Assembly: GCA_005793345.1 (NCBI GenBank)
Contig: SXSU01000116.1
Location: forward strand, 1-34,204
DNA from: Bdellovibrionales bacterium
GTDB lineage: Bacteria; Bdellovibrionota; Bdellovibrionia; Bdellovibrionales; Bdellovibrionaceae
DNA: 34,204 nt
Direction: 5' to 3'
Part shown: piece after piece, positions 17,073 to 26,039 of the stretch
How positions within the stretch are numbered: position 1 is the stretch's first letter
How the letters are laid out: every line of letters starts with the position of its first letter
Notes under the pieces: generated by a model
Told to the model about the DNA's origin: nothing
Databases searched by the model: none
The model's input: only the letters and a program-made list of their open reading frames with translations
Made by a program: the position numbers and the translations under genes

Positions 17073-18419
17073 ATGGAAATGGATAAGCCGCATATTTTAT
17101 TCTACAATTTAGAAACCAATTCAGATCTTTTTACCTTAAAATTTAAAAAAAAATATCCTTTATGGGATATAGTTCGATTTCATATATGGTCGAAAATTTC
17201 ATATCAAGAACTTGATTTTTTTTCAAATAATAAAAAAAAGAAAGTTTCAATAAAAAATATAATAAAGGCTTTTTATTCATTTCGGATAATATTGTTGTAT
17301 AAATTTGATAATTTGTTTTACACCTGCTCAAGAATACCTAATAAACAAAATGAATATTATGATCCGTATTTTGAAAAAATTAAAAATCATGTCTATGGTA
17401 ACTGGGTTTGTTATGAAACATTAATTGGAAAAGATAAATATGCAAATAATATGATCATTTTCGATTGTATAACCTATTTAAAAAAAATATTTTATTTTAT
17501 TTTTAAGTTATTTGCATTTTTCGATAAAAGTCATTCTACTGAAGTGTTAAGTATTGTTAATACTTGCAATAATTTTTATAATAAGAAAATCATTAGTGAA
17601 TTCGAAATAAAAATGTTAATTATCAATTTTTCTTTCGAACTTTTTTGCTTTAAGTTTCTATTTAAATTCATGGGTTTAAAAAATATTTTTTATCATGGAT
17701 ATTCAAAGAGCTTAGTTCAAGCTGCTATTGATTTAAACATAAATTGTTATGAATTTCAACATGGTGAAATAACGAACACAACTATTTGCTATATTTATCC
17801 GAAAAATGTAAAAAACTTTATTTCTCCCAATATTTTGTTTACCTTTTCTGAAATTTGGACTTATAATAAAAACATACCTTTTCGATGCATTCCAGTAGGT
17901 TCAGTCAATGATTACTCTATTAATCTTAAAGAAATTGAGTTCGATAACTCATTAGTAATATTATCTTCACCTTATCAAGGTGAATCTCTTGTTAAACTTG
18001 CAATTCAACTTAGTATTGCCGACCCCAGCCTTAATATTTTTTTTAAACTACATCCAATGGAATTTCAAAAGTATGATTATTATAAACTTCGTTTTAGTGA
18101 GTATATAACAATAAATTTAGTTGACATTAAGATGAATATATTTGATGTTTTATCATTGTCAAACGATTTCATTTTGATATACTCAACAACGTTATTTGAG
18201 ATTGTTCATTTTAATAAAAATGCATATATCTATAAAAGTTCAAATCTATTTCAAGAAGCATTATTTATTGGAGAAATTAAGGTGCCTATTTTTGATACAC
18301 CAGAAGCTTTTTTTAATTTTAAAAGCACGTCAAATCTTAATACCTCAAATAAAGTAAAATTATTTGAGGTATTTAACAATGAATTGTTTATATCATCAAT
18401 AAAAAATCACCTTGTCTAG
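17073..18419 (+). CDS. Putative GT-B glycosyltransferase, candidate pseudaminyltransferase
   Basis: A 448-residue protein without close recognition. Three motifs resemble those of Kdo-, sialyl- and CDP-glycerol-type GT-B transferases: EFQHGEI (227-233), FFKLHPME (323-330) and YSTTLFE (370-376), with an IPVGS strand (273-277) between them. The QHG/HP/ST..E pattern is associated with CMP-sugar donors, and this is the only such protein in a locus that makes CMP-pseudaminate, so it is the best candidate to transfer it. The N-terminal 200 residues are rich in Lys, Phe and Ile. It begins five bases after the aminopeptidase gene and overlaps wzx by eight bases. A capsule-type transferase with another donor is the alternative. 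Confidence 0.6.
   Translation: MEMDKPHILFYNLETNSDLFTLKFKKKYPLWDIVRFHIWSKISYQELDFFSNNKKKKVSIKNIIKAFYSFRIILLYKFDNLFYTCSRIPNKQNEYYDPYFEKIKNHVYGNWVCYETLIGKDKYANNMIIFDCITYLKKIFYFIFKLFAFFDKSHSTEVLSIVNTCNNFYNKKIISEFEIKMLIINFSFELFCFKFLFKFMGLKNIFYHGYSKSLVQAAIDLNINCYEFQHGEITNTTICYIYPKNVKNFISPNILFTFSEIWTYNKNIPFRCIPVGSVNDYSINLKEIEFDNSLVILSSPYQGESLVKLAIQLSIADPSLNIFFKLHPMEFQKYDYYKLRFSEYITINLVDIKMNIFDVLSLSNDFILIYSTTLFEIVHFNKNAYIYKSSNLFQEALFIGEIKVPIFDTPEAFFNFKSTSNLNTSNKVKLFEVFNNELFISSIKNHLV
18339..18373 (+). repeat. 14-bp perfect inverted repeat with 7-base loop
   Basis: AATACCTCAAATAA (18339-18352) pairs exactly with TTATTTGAGGTATT (18360-18373) across AGTAAAA. It lies inside the last 27 codons of the putative transferase gene, about 39 bases before the wzx TTG start. 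It would form a stable mRNA hairpin with four G-C pairs. No T tract follows, so it is not a classical terminator. Confidence 0.6.
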
Positions 18420-19845
18420 ATCAAGTTTACTTTTAAAGAATACCTTAATTTTTACAATTGGCGAAATAATACCTAAGTTATTTAGCTTTTTTTTATTACC
18501 AATTTACATGCAATATTTTACTCCTTCTGATTATGGTGTTATTGGTTACACTAGTTCTGTTTTTTCTATATTACCAATTATTACATCACTGGGTTTAGCA
18601 TCTTATGTTTTAAGATTCTATTTTGAAGAAAAAAATGAAACTTCAAAAAAGGAATTAGTAGGTAATGTTTTCTCAATTGTTACTTTAATAAACGTTGCAA
18701 TTTTTTTTTTAGGAATTACTTATATACCTCATTTATTAAATATTTTCAAAATAAAGATAGAATGGGATCCATATTTTAAATATTCTTTCATTTCCTTTAC
18801 TTTAGACATTTTTACATTAATTCCTTTAGTATTATTTAGAGTAAAACAAGATGCAAAGAGTTTCGTTATATTTAATACTGCAAAAGTAATAGTGCAATAT
18901 CTTTTAATATTATTTTTTGTTATTTATAAAGAATTTGGTTTATATGGATTTTATTTAGGTAATCTAATTGCCATATTTCCATTTGCATTAATAAGTGTTT
19001 ATTTAATGTTTAAACACACAATTTTAAATTTAAATTTAAAAAAATTGAATGCAGGACTTAGATTTTCGTTACCATTAATACCAGCTTCACTTGCCTACCT
19101 GCTTCTAAACTCAGGTGACAGATTATTTCTTGAAAAATATGTTTCACTAAACGATTTAGGGATTTATAATATATCATCGACTATTGCACTTTCATTAAAT
19201 CTAATTATATCAAGTGTTTATAAGGCAGCTGAACCTGAAATATTTACTAGATATTACAATAGTGATTTTGCTTTATTCGTTAATAAATTCAAAAGGTTTT
19301 TTTTATTTTCTATTTATACCTCAGCAATAATTTTAGCCCTCTTCACAAAAGAAATAGTAATGTTAATTTCAGAAAATTATGGTAATGTATATTTATATGT
19401 ACCATTAATATTAATTTCTGTTTTAATGTCTGGAAGCAACATAATATACAGTGGTATACTTAACGCTGAAAAGAATACAAAATCAATCAGCAAAGCTGTT
19501 ATACTCGGAACCTTAATCAGTTTCTCTCTCAATTATTTTTTAATCCCAAAATTTGGGTTGTACGGTGCAGTCATTTCTAGTTCAATAGCTTTTATTACAA
19601 TGAATTTAGTTTTATTCTTAAATATAAAAACTAAATATGTTGGATATAAACTTGATTTGTATTTATTGCTCTTGTATTTAGTAACAATTTTACCAATTGT
19701 TATAAATAATAAATTCTTATTTTTAAATATTACTTTTTCAATTAAATGTATTTTGTTTTTATTTTTTAATATATTAATTTTCTTTTTTTTAAAAATAAAC
19801 CCAAAAGATATAAGATATTATTTCACTTACACAACCAATAAATAA
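18412..19845 (+). CDS. wzx: Wzx-type oligosaccharide flippase
   Basis: A 477-residue, strongly hydrophobic MATE/MOP-superfamily transporter with roughly 12-14 predicted membrane segments. The N-terminal FTIGEIIPKLFSFFLLPIY and FTPSDYGVIGY motif is characteristic of polysaccharide flippases, as is the central RFSLPLIPASLAYLLLNSGD. It would carry the lipid-linked repeat unit across the inner membrane. The frame starts at TTG 18412, overlapping the upstream stop by eight bases; no ATG lies near the conserved N-terminus, so the TTG is accepted. A 71-base AT-rich gap follows before the next gene, one of the largest inside the locus, and I see no clear terminator in it. Confidence 0.88.
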   Translation: MSRSSLLLKNTLIFTIGEIIPKLFSFFLLPIYMQYFTPSDYGVIGYTSSVFSILPIITSLGLASYVLRFYFEEKNETSKKELVGNVFSIVTLINVAIFFLGITYIPHLLNIFKIKIEWDPYFKYSFISFTLDIFTLIPLVLFRVKQDAKSFVIFNTAKVIVQYLLILFFVIYKEFGLYGFYLGNLIAIFPFALISVYLMFKHTILNLNLKKLNAGLRFSLPLIPASLAYLLLNSGDRLFLEKYVSLNDLGIYNISSTIALSLNLIISSVYKAAEPEIFTRYYNSDFALFVNKFKRFFLFSIYTSAIILALFTKEIVMLISENYGNVYLYVPLILISVLMSGSNIIYSGILNAEKNTKSISKAVILGTLISFSLNYFLIPKFGLYGAVISSSIAFITMNLVLFLNIKTKYVGYKLDLYLLLLYLVTILPIVINNKFLFLNITFSIKCILFLFFNILIFFFLKINPKDIRYYFTYTTNK

Positions 19846-19916
19846 AATCATAATCTTTTAATTTTCTAATTTAATCACAACATATTTCAAAATATTTCCT
19901 ATTAAATTATATACAT

Positions 19917-20831
19917 ATGAATATTATTCGGATTAAAAGTTTAATCGATAGATGGAAAAGAATTCCTGACAATATTACCAAAATGCAAGAAGCAATAGGA
20001 CGCATTGAAAGTCGTCAAATTCTTAATGCATCATTAGATGAAATAAGTGATTCTGAATTTAAAGTTTACTCACAGTGGGGAGAAGATGGTATTATTCAAT
20101 ATATTTTAGATAGAATACCAATTATTAATAAAGTTTTTGTAGAATTCGGTGTGGAGGATTATACAGAATCAAATACTAGATTCCTACTAAAAAATAATAA
20201 ATGGTCTGGCCTTGTTTTAGATGGGAACAAAGATAATGTTGAATACATAAAGAATGATACTTCCGTATATTGGGCACATAACCTAAAAGCAGAGCATATT
20301 TTTATAACGAAAGATAACATTAATTCTATTTTAATATCAAATGGAATACCTCAAGATTTAGGTTTACTTTCTATTGATATAGATGGTAATGATTATTGGA
20401 TTTGGGATGCCATTAATTGTATAAAACCAAGGGTAGTAATTACAGAATTTAATTCCCTTTTCGGTTATAAATCAAAAGTTTCAATTCCTTATTTAAGTGA
20501 CTTCGTAAGAAGTAAAGCACATTTTTCTTGTGTCTATTATGGTGCTTCTTTAGCTGCTTTCGAATATTTGGGAAATACAAAGGGGTATTCGCTAGTTGCG
20601 ACAAATAGTGCTGGAAATAACGCTTTTTTTGTGAGAAACGATTTAATATCAAATTTTAGAGTTATAAATAGTCACGAAGCTTATAAATTTTCACATTTTC
20701 GTGAAGCAAAGGATTCGGATGGAAATTTATCTTATCTATCTATTGATGAACAAAGAGATTTAATATCTGAATTAAATGTTGTAGATGTTGAAAAAAATCA
20801 AATTATACGTATCAAAGACATTGATTTTTAG
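19917..20831 (+). CDS. FkbM-like putative methyltransferase
   Basis: A 304-residue soluble protein. The core YSQWGEDGIIQYIL (about 51-64), FVEFGVEDYTESNT, WSGLVLDGN and LGLLSIDIDGNDYWIW resembles the Rossmann core of FkbM-type or related SAM-dependent methyltransferases, and VVITEFNSLFG follows. This family is frequent in polysaccharide loci and is often annotated only as hypothetical. A sugar O-methyltransferase is plausible but unproven. It is preceded by the 71-base gap after wzx and followed by the GT4 gene five bases later. Confidence 0.55.
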   Translation: MNIIRIKSLIDRWKRIPDNITKMQEAIGRIESRQILNASLDEISDSEFKVYSQWGEDGIIQYILDRIPIINKVFVEFGVEDYTESNTRFLLKNNKWSGLVLDGNKDNVEYIKNDTSVYWAHNLKAEHIFITKDNINSILISNGIPQDLGLLSIDIDGNDYWIWDAINCIKPRVVITEFNSLFGYKSKVSIPYLSDFVRSKAHFSCVYYGASLAAFEYLGNTKGYSLVATNSAGNNAFFVRNDLISNFRVINSHEAYKFSHFREAKDSDGNLSYLSIDEQRDLISELNVVDVEKNQIIRIKDIDF

Positions 20832-20836
20832 TATAT

Positions 20837-22021
20837 ATGAATATTTTGTTTGATTTACTAGCAATACAACCATATACTAAATTTGTTAAGTATAATGGAG
20901 GCTCACATTTTGTGAAAAGTATTTTTACAAAATTTATAAGTGAGAATAAATTAAATTCTAAAATAATTTTTTGCACTTATGATTCAACTATGTATTTTGA
21001 TACTGAAATTCAATCAATTTGTAATGATTATTGCATTAAGTTATTAGATTTAAGTTTAAATAGTATAGAGTATTATGTTGAGTTGTATAGAATTGAGAAA
21101 GTTTTTATAGGAATCGCTCAGAGATATTTGAATCTTCGTTTACCCAATCATATAAACCTAATTTTAGTAATACATGATTTGCGAGATCTGGAAATATTTC
21201 CTACAAGAAATGAATTGATTTCTTTAACCAAAATCAATAATTTCAAAAGTTTAGTTAAACTATCAATTTTAATAATTTTTTATAAAGTATGGCTACATTA
21301 TAGACAAAAAATTAATTTTAAAAGATATAATGAATTATTAAAATCTGTTTTAAATACAAATCTGGAAATTTGGACAGTATCAAATCATACAAAATATACT
21401 ATTTTAAGTAATTTCCCTTATGTAGATGAAAAAACTATAAATGTATACTGGGCTCCTGAAATAAAATTAAATCTTGAGAATAAGGCAATAGATTTACTAT
21501 CCAATAAATTATTTTGTCTAGTCATTGCTGCTGATAATTGGGAAAAAAACCCTATTAAAATATTAGAATCATTTGAAGTTATTAATAAAAATAGAAAGGA
21601 TAAACTTTTATTGGTTTTAATAGGGGACATTAGTTCTACATTTTTTCATAGTAAAATTAAATCTTTTAATTGGATTGTTAATCTTTCGAATATTGAAAAT
21701 AGTGAAATGGAGTGGCTTTATTCAAATGCTTATGCTTTAATTTATCTTTCATATGTAGAGGGATTTGGATATCCACCTGTTCAAGCAATGCGATATGGAA
21801 CGCCAGTTTTGGCATCTGCAACTTCATCAATTCTCGAAGTTTGTGGAACAGCTCCTATCTATTGTAATCCTTTCAGTAAAACCGAAATATTAACAAGATT
21901 AACTTATTTATTTAGTATAGACATTTCTTCTATTAGACTTGGATCAAGTAAACAGTTTATTAAAATCCAACATAAACAACAGTCTGATTTAGAAATTATG
22001 GTCAATAAATTATTATGTTAA
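20837..22021 (+). CDS. GT4-family (GT-B) glycosyltransferase
   Basis: A 394-residue glycosyltransferase. The C-terminal donor-binding signature is SYVEGFGYPPVQAMRYGTPV, a variant of the EX7E motif in which the second Glu is Gln. WAPEIKL and VIAADNWEKNPIKILESF mark the start of the C-terminal Rossmann domain. It would add one sugar of the repeat unit at the cytoplasmic membrane face; donor and acceptor cannot be read from sequence. Its last seven bases overlap the wzy start. Confidence 0.82.
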   Translation: MNILFDLLAIQPYTKFVKYNGGSHFVKSIFTKFISENKLNSKIIFCTYDSTMYFDTEIQSICNDYCIKLLDLSLNSIEYYVELYRIEKVFIGIAQRYLNLRLPNHINLILVIHDLRDLEIFPTRNELISLTKINNFKSLVKLSILIIFYKVWLHYRQKINFKRYNELLKSVLNTNLEIWTVSNHTKYTILSNFPYVDEKTINVYWAPEIKLNLENKAIDLLSNKLFCLVIAADNWEKNPIKILESFEVINKNRKDKLLLVLIGDISSTFFHSKIKSFNWIVNLSNIENSEMEWLYSNAYALIYLSYVEGFGYPPVQAMRYGTPVLASATSSILEVCGTAPIYCNPFSKTEILTRLTYLFSIDISSIRLGSSKQFIKIQHKQQSDLEIMVNKLLC

Positions 22022-23196
22022 AGAATAGTATTTTTTTACGTAAATATTTTAAAATTTTATTCAATTTATTACTAATTATTTGTGTTTTTGATCCAGCAGA
22101 TCTTTTATTTAAATTGAAAATGCCTTTATTGATTCTTTGTGTATTTATATTTCTTTTAGATTATAAAAATTTAAAACTCAACAAGTACCCTCAATCTTTA
22201 TTCCTAATAAATGTTCTATTTATATTTATTCCTTTGATTTCTCTATTATTTTATTTTCTTGAACATTTTTCGCTTCCTGAAAATGGGTTTAATTTATATA
22301 AAGGTTATTTGCTTGTGGTTTTATCGATTCTATTAACTCATTTTAATCTTAATTGTATAAAATCGTTTTCGTTCATTTTAAATTTCTTATCTTTTTTAAT
22401 TTTGTTTGTTTATTTTATTGTGAAAATTTTTCCTGAGTACTATAATATACTTTATTTATGGGGACTTAAGTATCAAATATTTTTAATTGGAGAAAGAGTT
22501 TACGATGTTGATCTTGAAGGAATTTGGTCAATATATTTTGTCACTTCACCGTTATTAGTGATTCCGATAGCATATTATTCAAATTTATATATAAATACTA
22601 ATAGCTTAAAGGTGCTCTTATTTCTATTTATGAATATTTTTGCCATGTTTATTGCTGGTACTAGAAATAATATGCTTACCTCTATTTTAGTTCCATTTGT
22701 AATTTTTTTTTACTACAGCAAGAGAAAAGATGTTTTCATTCTTTTTTCAATAATTGGATTACTTGCTCTTCTTTATTTTAACATTGATACTATTGCTGCA
22801 ATGTTTTCACTAAATGAACCATCTAATTCTACAAAATTCGGATTGCTAGGTGATTATTATAAAATTTTCAATAGTCCAATAAACTTACTTATTGGACAAG
22901 GATTGGGAACAGATCATTACTGGGAGAGTCGTGGTAAGTTCGATTTTGTTACCGAATTAACTTATCTAGAGATTATACGAAATTTTGGAATAATATTTGG
23001 CTTTATTTTATTATTGTGTATTGCTTATCCAATATTTCATGCAGTAAAAAATAAAAAGAATCAATATCCTTTTTATTTAATTGTTGCGTATATCTTTTAT
23101 TTACTTATGTCAGCTAGTAATCCAATATTTTTTATGTCAATGGGTATGCTTTTTTTTCCTGTTGTTTTATCTAATACTTTTATTCGTTTTAATTAG
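22015..23196 (+). CDS. wzy: Wzy-type O-antigen polymerase
   Basis: A 393-residue polytopic membrane protein with about 10-11 hydrophobic helices. Wzy/ligase-like marks are FIAGTRNNMLTS in the middle, a periplasmic loop, then LIGQGLGTDHYW and DFVTELTYLEIIRNFGIIFG near the C-terminal third. It would polymerise repeat units after Wzx export. It overlaps the GT4 gene by seven bases and is separated from the next by 43 bases. The WaaL ligase family is similar in topology, but the position among transferases and wzx favours polymerase. Confidence 0.82.
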   Translation: MLKNSIFLRKYFKILFNLLLIICVFDPADLLFKLKMPLLILCVFIFLLDYKNLKLNKYPQSLFLINVLFIFIPLISLLFYFLEHFSLPENGFNLYKGYLLVVLSILLTHFNLNCIKSFSFILNFLSFLILFVYFIVKIFPEYYNILYLWGLKYQIFLIGERVYDVDLEGIWSIYFVTSPLLVIPIAYYSNLYINTNSLKVLLFLFMNIFAMFIAGTRNNMLTSILVPFVIFFYYSKRKDVFILFSIIGLLALLYFNIDTIAAMFSLNEPSNSTKFGLLGDYYKIFNSPINLLIGQGLGTDHYWESRGKFDFVTELTYLEIIRNFGIIFGFILLLCIAYPIFHAVKNKKNQYPFYLIVAYIFYLLMSASNPIFFMSMGMLFFPVVLSNTFIRFN

Positions 23197-23239
23197 CATA
23201 ATTCCAAATTAAATATGTTTAATTTAAAATTTTTCATTT

Positions 23240-24151
23240 GTGGTATGTAAAGATTTTATTTTGTATTCTATTATTGTAGTTTACAATCCAGAGTATAATA
23301 AGCTACTTAATCTTTGTAAAGTTTTAAGTAATTATGATATTACTACTGTTTTAGTTGACAACTCTGATATTATTAAAACTGAATTTACGGAAATTAGTAA
23401 TCTACCAAAAACACATATCATTAGATTTTTTGAGAATCTTGGTATAGCTAAAGCTCAAAATATTGGGATCAATTATGCTTTAAATCGAAATGCTGATGCT
23501 ATCATTTTTTTTGATCAAGACTCCCAAATTGATTCCTCTTTTTTATCCAATTTAATAGCTCCTTTATCTAATGATAATATTAGCATATGTGCACCTGTTT
23601 TTATTGATTTTGATTCTGAAATCCAATTACCAGTTATTAGCATCAACAAATTTGGCTTAATCAGTTATTCAAATAATATTCAAAAAGAACTTGATAATAA
23701 AATAGTTATTTCATCAGGACTAATTGCAAAATCAGAAATATTTAATTTAGTTGGTTTGATGAATGAAGAATATTTCATCGACTATGTTGATACTGATTTT
23801 TGTTTCCGTTGTTTTGCACGTAATATTAAAATTAATGTTGTTACTAATGCTTTAATGAAACATCCAGTTGGAGATAAAATGGTAAAAATCTTAGGATTTT
23901 ACTTTTTTATTCATAATCCCCAGCGTGTGTATTATCAAATACGTAATTGTTTCATTTTTTCTTCTAAAAACTATGTTCCCTTTCTATTTAGATTACGTGA
24001 AATTATTTCTTTAGCATTTCACCAATTTTTTTTAATGTGCTTTTATTATAAGAATCGACTTTATTATCTAAAAGCAATTTATTACGGATTTTTACACGGA
24101 CTAATCGGTAAAAGTGGCAAGTCTGAGTTAGAATTAAATTTTGAGTCATGA
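23240..24151 (+). CDS. GT2-family glycosyltransferase (rhamnosyltransferase-like)
   Basis: A 303-residue inverting GT-A enzyme. IIVVYNP, VLVDNSD, NLGIAKAQNIGINYA, FFDQDSQI (DxD-like metal site) and EEYFIDYVDTDFCFR are the RfbF/WbbL signature, as is the late PQRVYYQIRNC. The predicted product adds a deoxyhexose or similar sugar to the growing lipid-linked repeat. The start at GTG 23240 is the only in-frame choice before the conserved IIVVYNP segment; a 43-base gap with a weak AT-only hairpin (23206-23225) precedes it. Its stop overlaps the next start. Confidence 0.82.
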   Translation: MVCKDFILYSIIVVYNPEYNKLLNLCKVLSNYDITTVLVDNSDIIKTEFTEISNLPKTHIIRFFENLGIAKAQNIGINYALNRNADAIIFFDQDSQIDSSFLSNLIAPLSNDNISICAPVFIDFDSEIQLPVISINKFGLISYSNNIQKELDNKIVISSGLIAKSEIFNLVGLMNEEYFIDYVDTDFCFRCFARNIKINVVTNALMKHPVGDKMVKILGFYFFIHNPQRVYYQIRNCFIFSSKNYVPFLFRLREIISLAFHQFFLMCFYYKNRLYYLKAIYYGFLHGLIGKSGKSELELNFES

Positions 24152-24891
24152 AAATTAGTGTGTGTATGGCAACCTACAATGGAGAATTGTTTGTTGCAGA
24201 ACAGATAAACTCCATTTTATCTCAATTAAATTATAATGATGAGCTAATTATTGTAGATGACTGCTCCAGTGATAAAACAATTGACGTAATTAATTCTTTT
24301 AACGATAAAAGAATTAATTTAATTGTTAATAATAGCAATATTGGTGTTAATAAATCTTTTTCAAGGTCTATTTTGTTATCTACTGGTGATTATATTTTTT
24401 TGAGTGATCAGGATGATGTATGGATTGAGGGTCGAATTAAGATGATGATCAAACACTTAACTGAATCAAAAGTCGATTTACTTACTAGTAACTTCAAATG
24501 GATTGATCAATTTGGGAATTCTACACATGTTAAATTTGATGGTGTTAGTTCCTTGCAGTCAAATAGCTTTATTAAGAATATTTTTGATATATTTATTGGC
24601 AAGACTAATTATTTTGGTTGTGCGATGTTATTTACCAAAAATTTAGTCAGATATATAGCGCCGTTTCCTGGTTTCATTGAATCCCATGATTTATGGATCG
24701 CAAAGGCTGGTAATTTGTATCGTTCTCAAGTTCATTTGGATGAAATTACTTTTCATAAAAGAATTCATAAAAACAATGCTACTTCTACCACTTCAAAAAG
24801 AAGTTTTATATATAAAGTATTTTCTAGATTTGTTTTTATTTTATCTTTTTTTGTATTACTATTTAGGAAAATTAAATTAAAATTAATATGA
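24148..24891 (+). CDS. GT2-family glycosyltransferase
   Basis: A 247-residue GT-A transferase starting with ISVCMATYNGELFVAEQINS, then ELIIVDDCSSDKT, NIGVNKSFSRS and FLSDQDDVW (metal-binding DQDD). This LSDQDD subgroup is common in O-antigen loci. A C-terminal hydrophobic helix (FVFILSFFVLLFR) suggests membrane association. The ATG overlaps the preceding stop by four bases (ATGA), and its own stop overlaps the next start. Sugar specificity is unknown. Confidence 0.82.
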   Translation: MKISVCMATYNGELFVAEQINSILSQLNYNDELIIVDDCSSDKTIDVINSFNDKRINLIVNNSNIGVNKSFSRSILLSTGDYIFLSDQDDVWIEGRIKMMIKHLTESKVDLLTSNFKWIDQFGNSTHVKFDGVSSLQSNSFIKNIFDIFIGKTNYFGCAMLFTKNLVRYIAPFPGFIESHDLWIAKAGNLYRSQVHLDEITFHKRIHKNNATSTTSKRSFIYKVFSRFVFILSFFVLLFRKIKLKLI

Positions 24892-26039
24892 GTAAAGTTG
24901 CTTCAGAAACTGAATATCAAGTTTGTACAAATTGTATCATGGATACTTCTGATCCTAAAATTACTTTTGATTCGAATGGAATGTGTGATTATTGTACTAA
25001 TTTTTATGAATTAATTGAACCAAATTGGAATCCTGGTGAAATAGGTGTTAATAAAATTATGCCAATAATAAATAAAATTAAAGAAGAAGGGAAAGATAAA
25101 GAACATGACTGTTTAATAGGAATTAGCGGTGGTTTAGATAGTTCATACGTTGCATATATTGCTGTTAAAAAGTTCGGGTTAAGACCTTTAATGTTTCACT
25201 GTGACACTGGATGGAATTCTGATTTAGGAGTGAGTAACATTCAAAAAATTATTGAAGGTCTAAATTTAGATTTGGTTACTGAAGTGGTAAATTGGGAAGA
25301 AATGAAAGATTTGCAAAGGGCTTTTTTTAAGTCACAAGTTCCTTTTGTGGATACACCTCAAGATCTTGCTTTATTTTCTGCTATTTATAATTTTGCTGCT
25401 AAGAATAATTTTAAATATGTCATTACAGGGGGAAACATTTCCACAGAATGTGTCCGTGAATCACTGGATTGGACCTATTTTTCAACAGACACTAAACATG
25501 TAAAAGATATTCACAAAAAATTTGGAGATAAAGAATTAAAAACATTTCCAATGTGTGATATTTTGAAATATAAAACAGTTTATCGATGGATAAATGGTAT
25601 TCAAGTCATTAAATTATTAGATAGTGTGCCTTATATAAAAAAAGAGGCCATTAAAGAATTGAATAGATTATTTGGTTGGCAAGAATATCCACAAAAGCAT
25701 TATGAGTCTCGATTTACTAGATTTTTCGAATCATTCTGGACTCCAAAAAAATTTCACTTTGACAAACGTAGAGCATATTTTTCAAGTGAAATTTTGACCG
25801 GACAAATGACTAGAAATGAAGCAATTGAAAGAATTTCTAAGCCTGAATTAGATGAAATTACTATGCGTAATGAGTTCGAATATGTGGCAAAAAAATTAGA
25901 TTTCACTGTTGATGAGTTTGAAAAAATATTTCAAGGGGAAAATAAATCTTTTAAAGACTATAAGAATAATTATTTTTTCATAACACTAGGAACAAAAATA
26001 TCAAAAATACTAGGACTTGAAAATAGAAAATTTCGATGA
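24888..26039 (+). CDS. wbuX: N-acetyl-sugar amidotransferase (WbuX/WbpG/LfnA-like)
   Basis: A 383-residue PP-loop ATPase. Zinc-type cysteines C13, C16, C33 and C36 precede the ATP pyrophosphatase loop GISGGLDSS (78-86). TGGNISTECVRES is a further family segment. With HisH- and HisF-like partners it converts a sugar acetamido group to an acetamidino group, using ammonia from glutamine. WbpG in Pseudomonas aeruginosa, and LfnA/WbuX in P. aeruginosa O12 and E. coli O145, are the known models. The order here (amidotransferase, HisH, HisF, fnl-like genes, WbuB-like) matches the E. coli O145 wbu/fnl order, so an acetamidino-6-deoxy-L-hexosamine is the likeliest target; a nonulosonic acid target is the alternative. 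Confidence 0.87.
   Translation: MSKVASETEYQVCTNCIMDTSDPKITFDSNGMCDYCTNFYELIEPNWNPGEIGVNKIMPIINKIKEEGKDKEHDCLIGISGGLDSSYVAYIAVKKFGLRPLMFHCDTGWNSDLGVSNIQKIIEGLNLDLVTEVVNWEEMKDLQRAFFKSQVPFVDTPQDLALFSAIYNFAAKNNFKYVITGGNISTECVRESLDWTYFSTDTKHVKDIHKKFGDKELKTFPMCDILKYKTVYRWINGIQVIKLLDSVPYIKKEAIKELNRLFGWQEYPQKHYESRFTRFFESFWTPKKFHFDKRRAYFSSEILTGQMTRNEAIERISKPELDEITMRNEFEYVAKKLDFTVDEFEKIFQGENKSFKDYKNNYFFITLGTKISKILGLENRKFR

Noticed and set aside
23206..23225. Hairpin AAATTAAA/TTTAATTT between wzy and the next GT2 gene
   Set aside because: AT-only stem with low stability and no T tract of note; insufficient to call a terminator.
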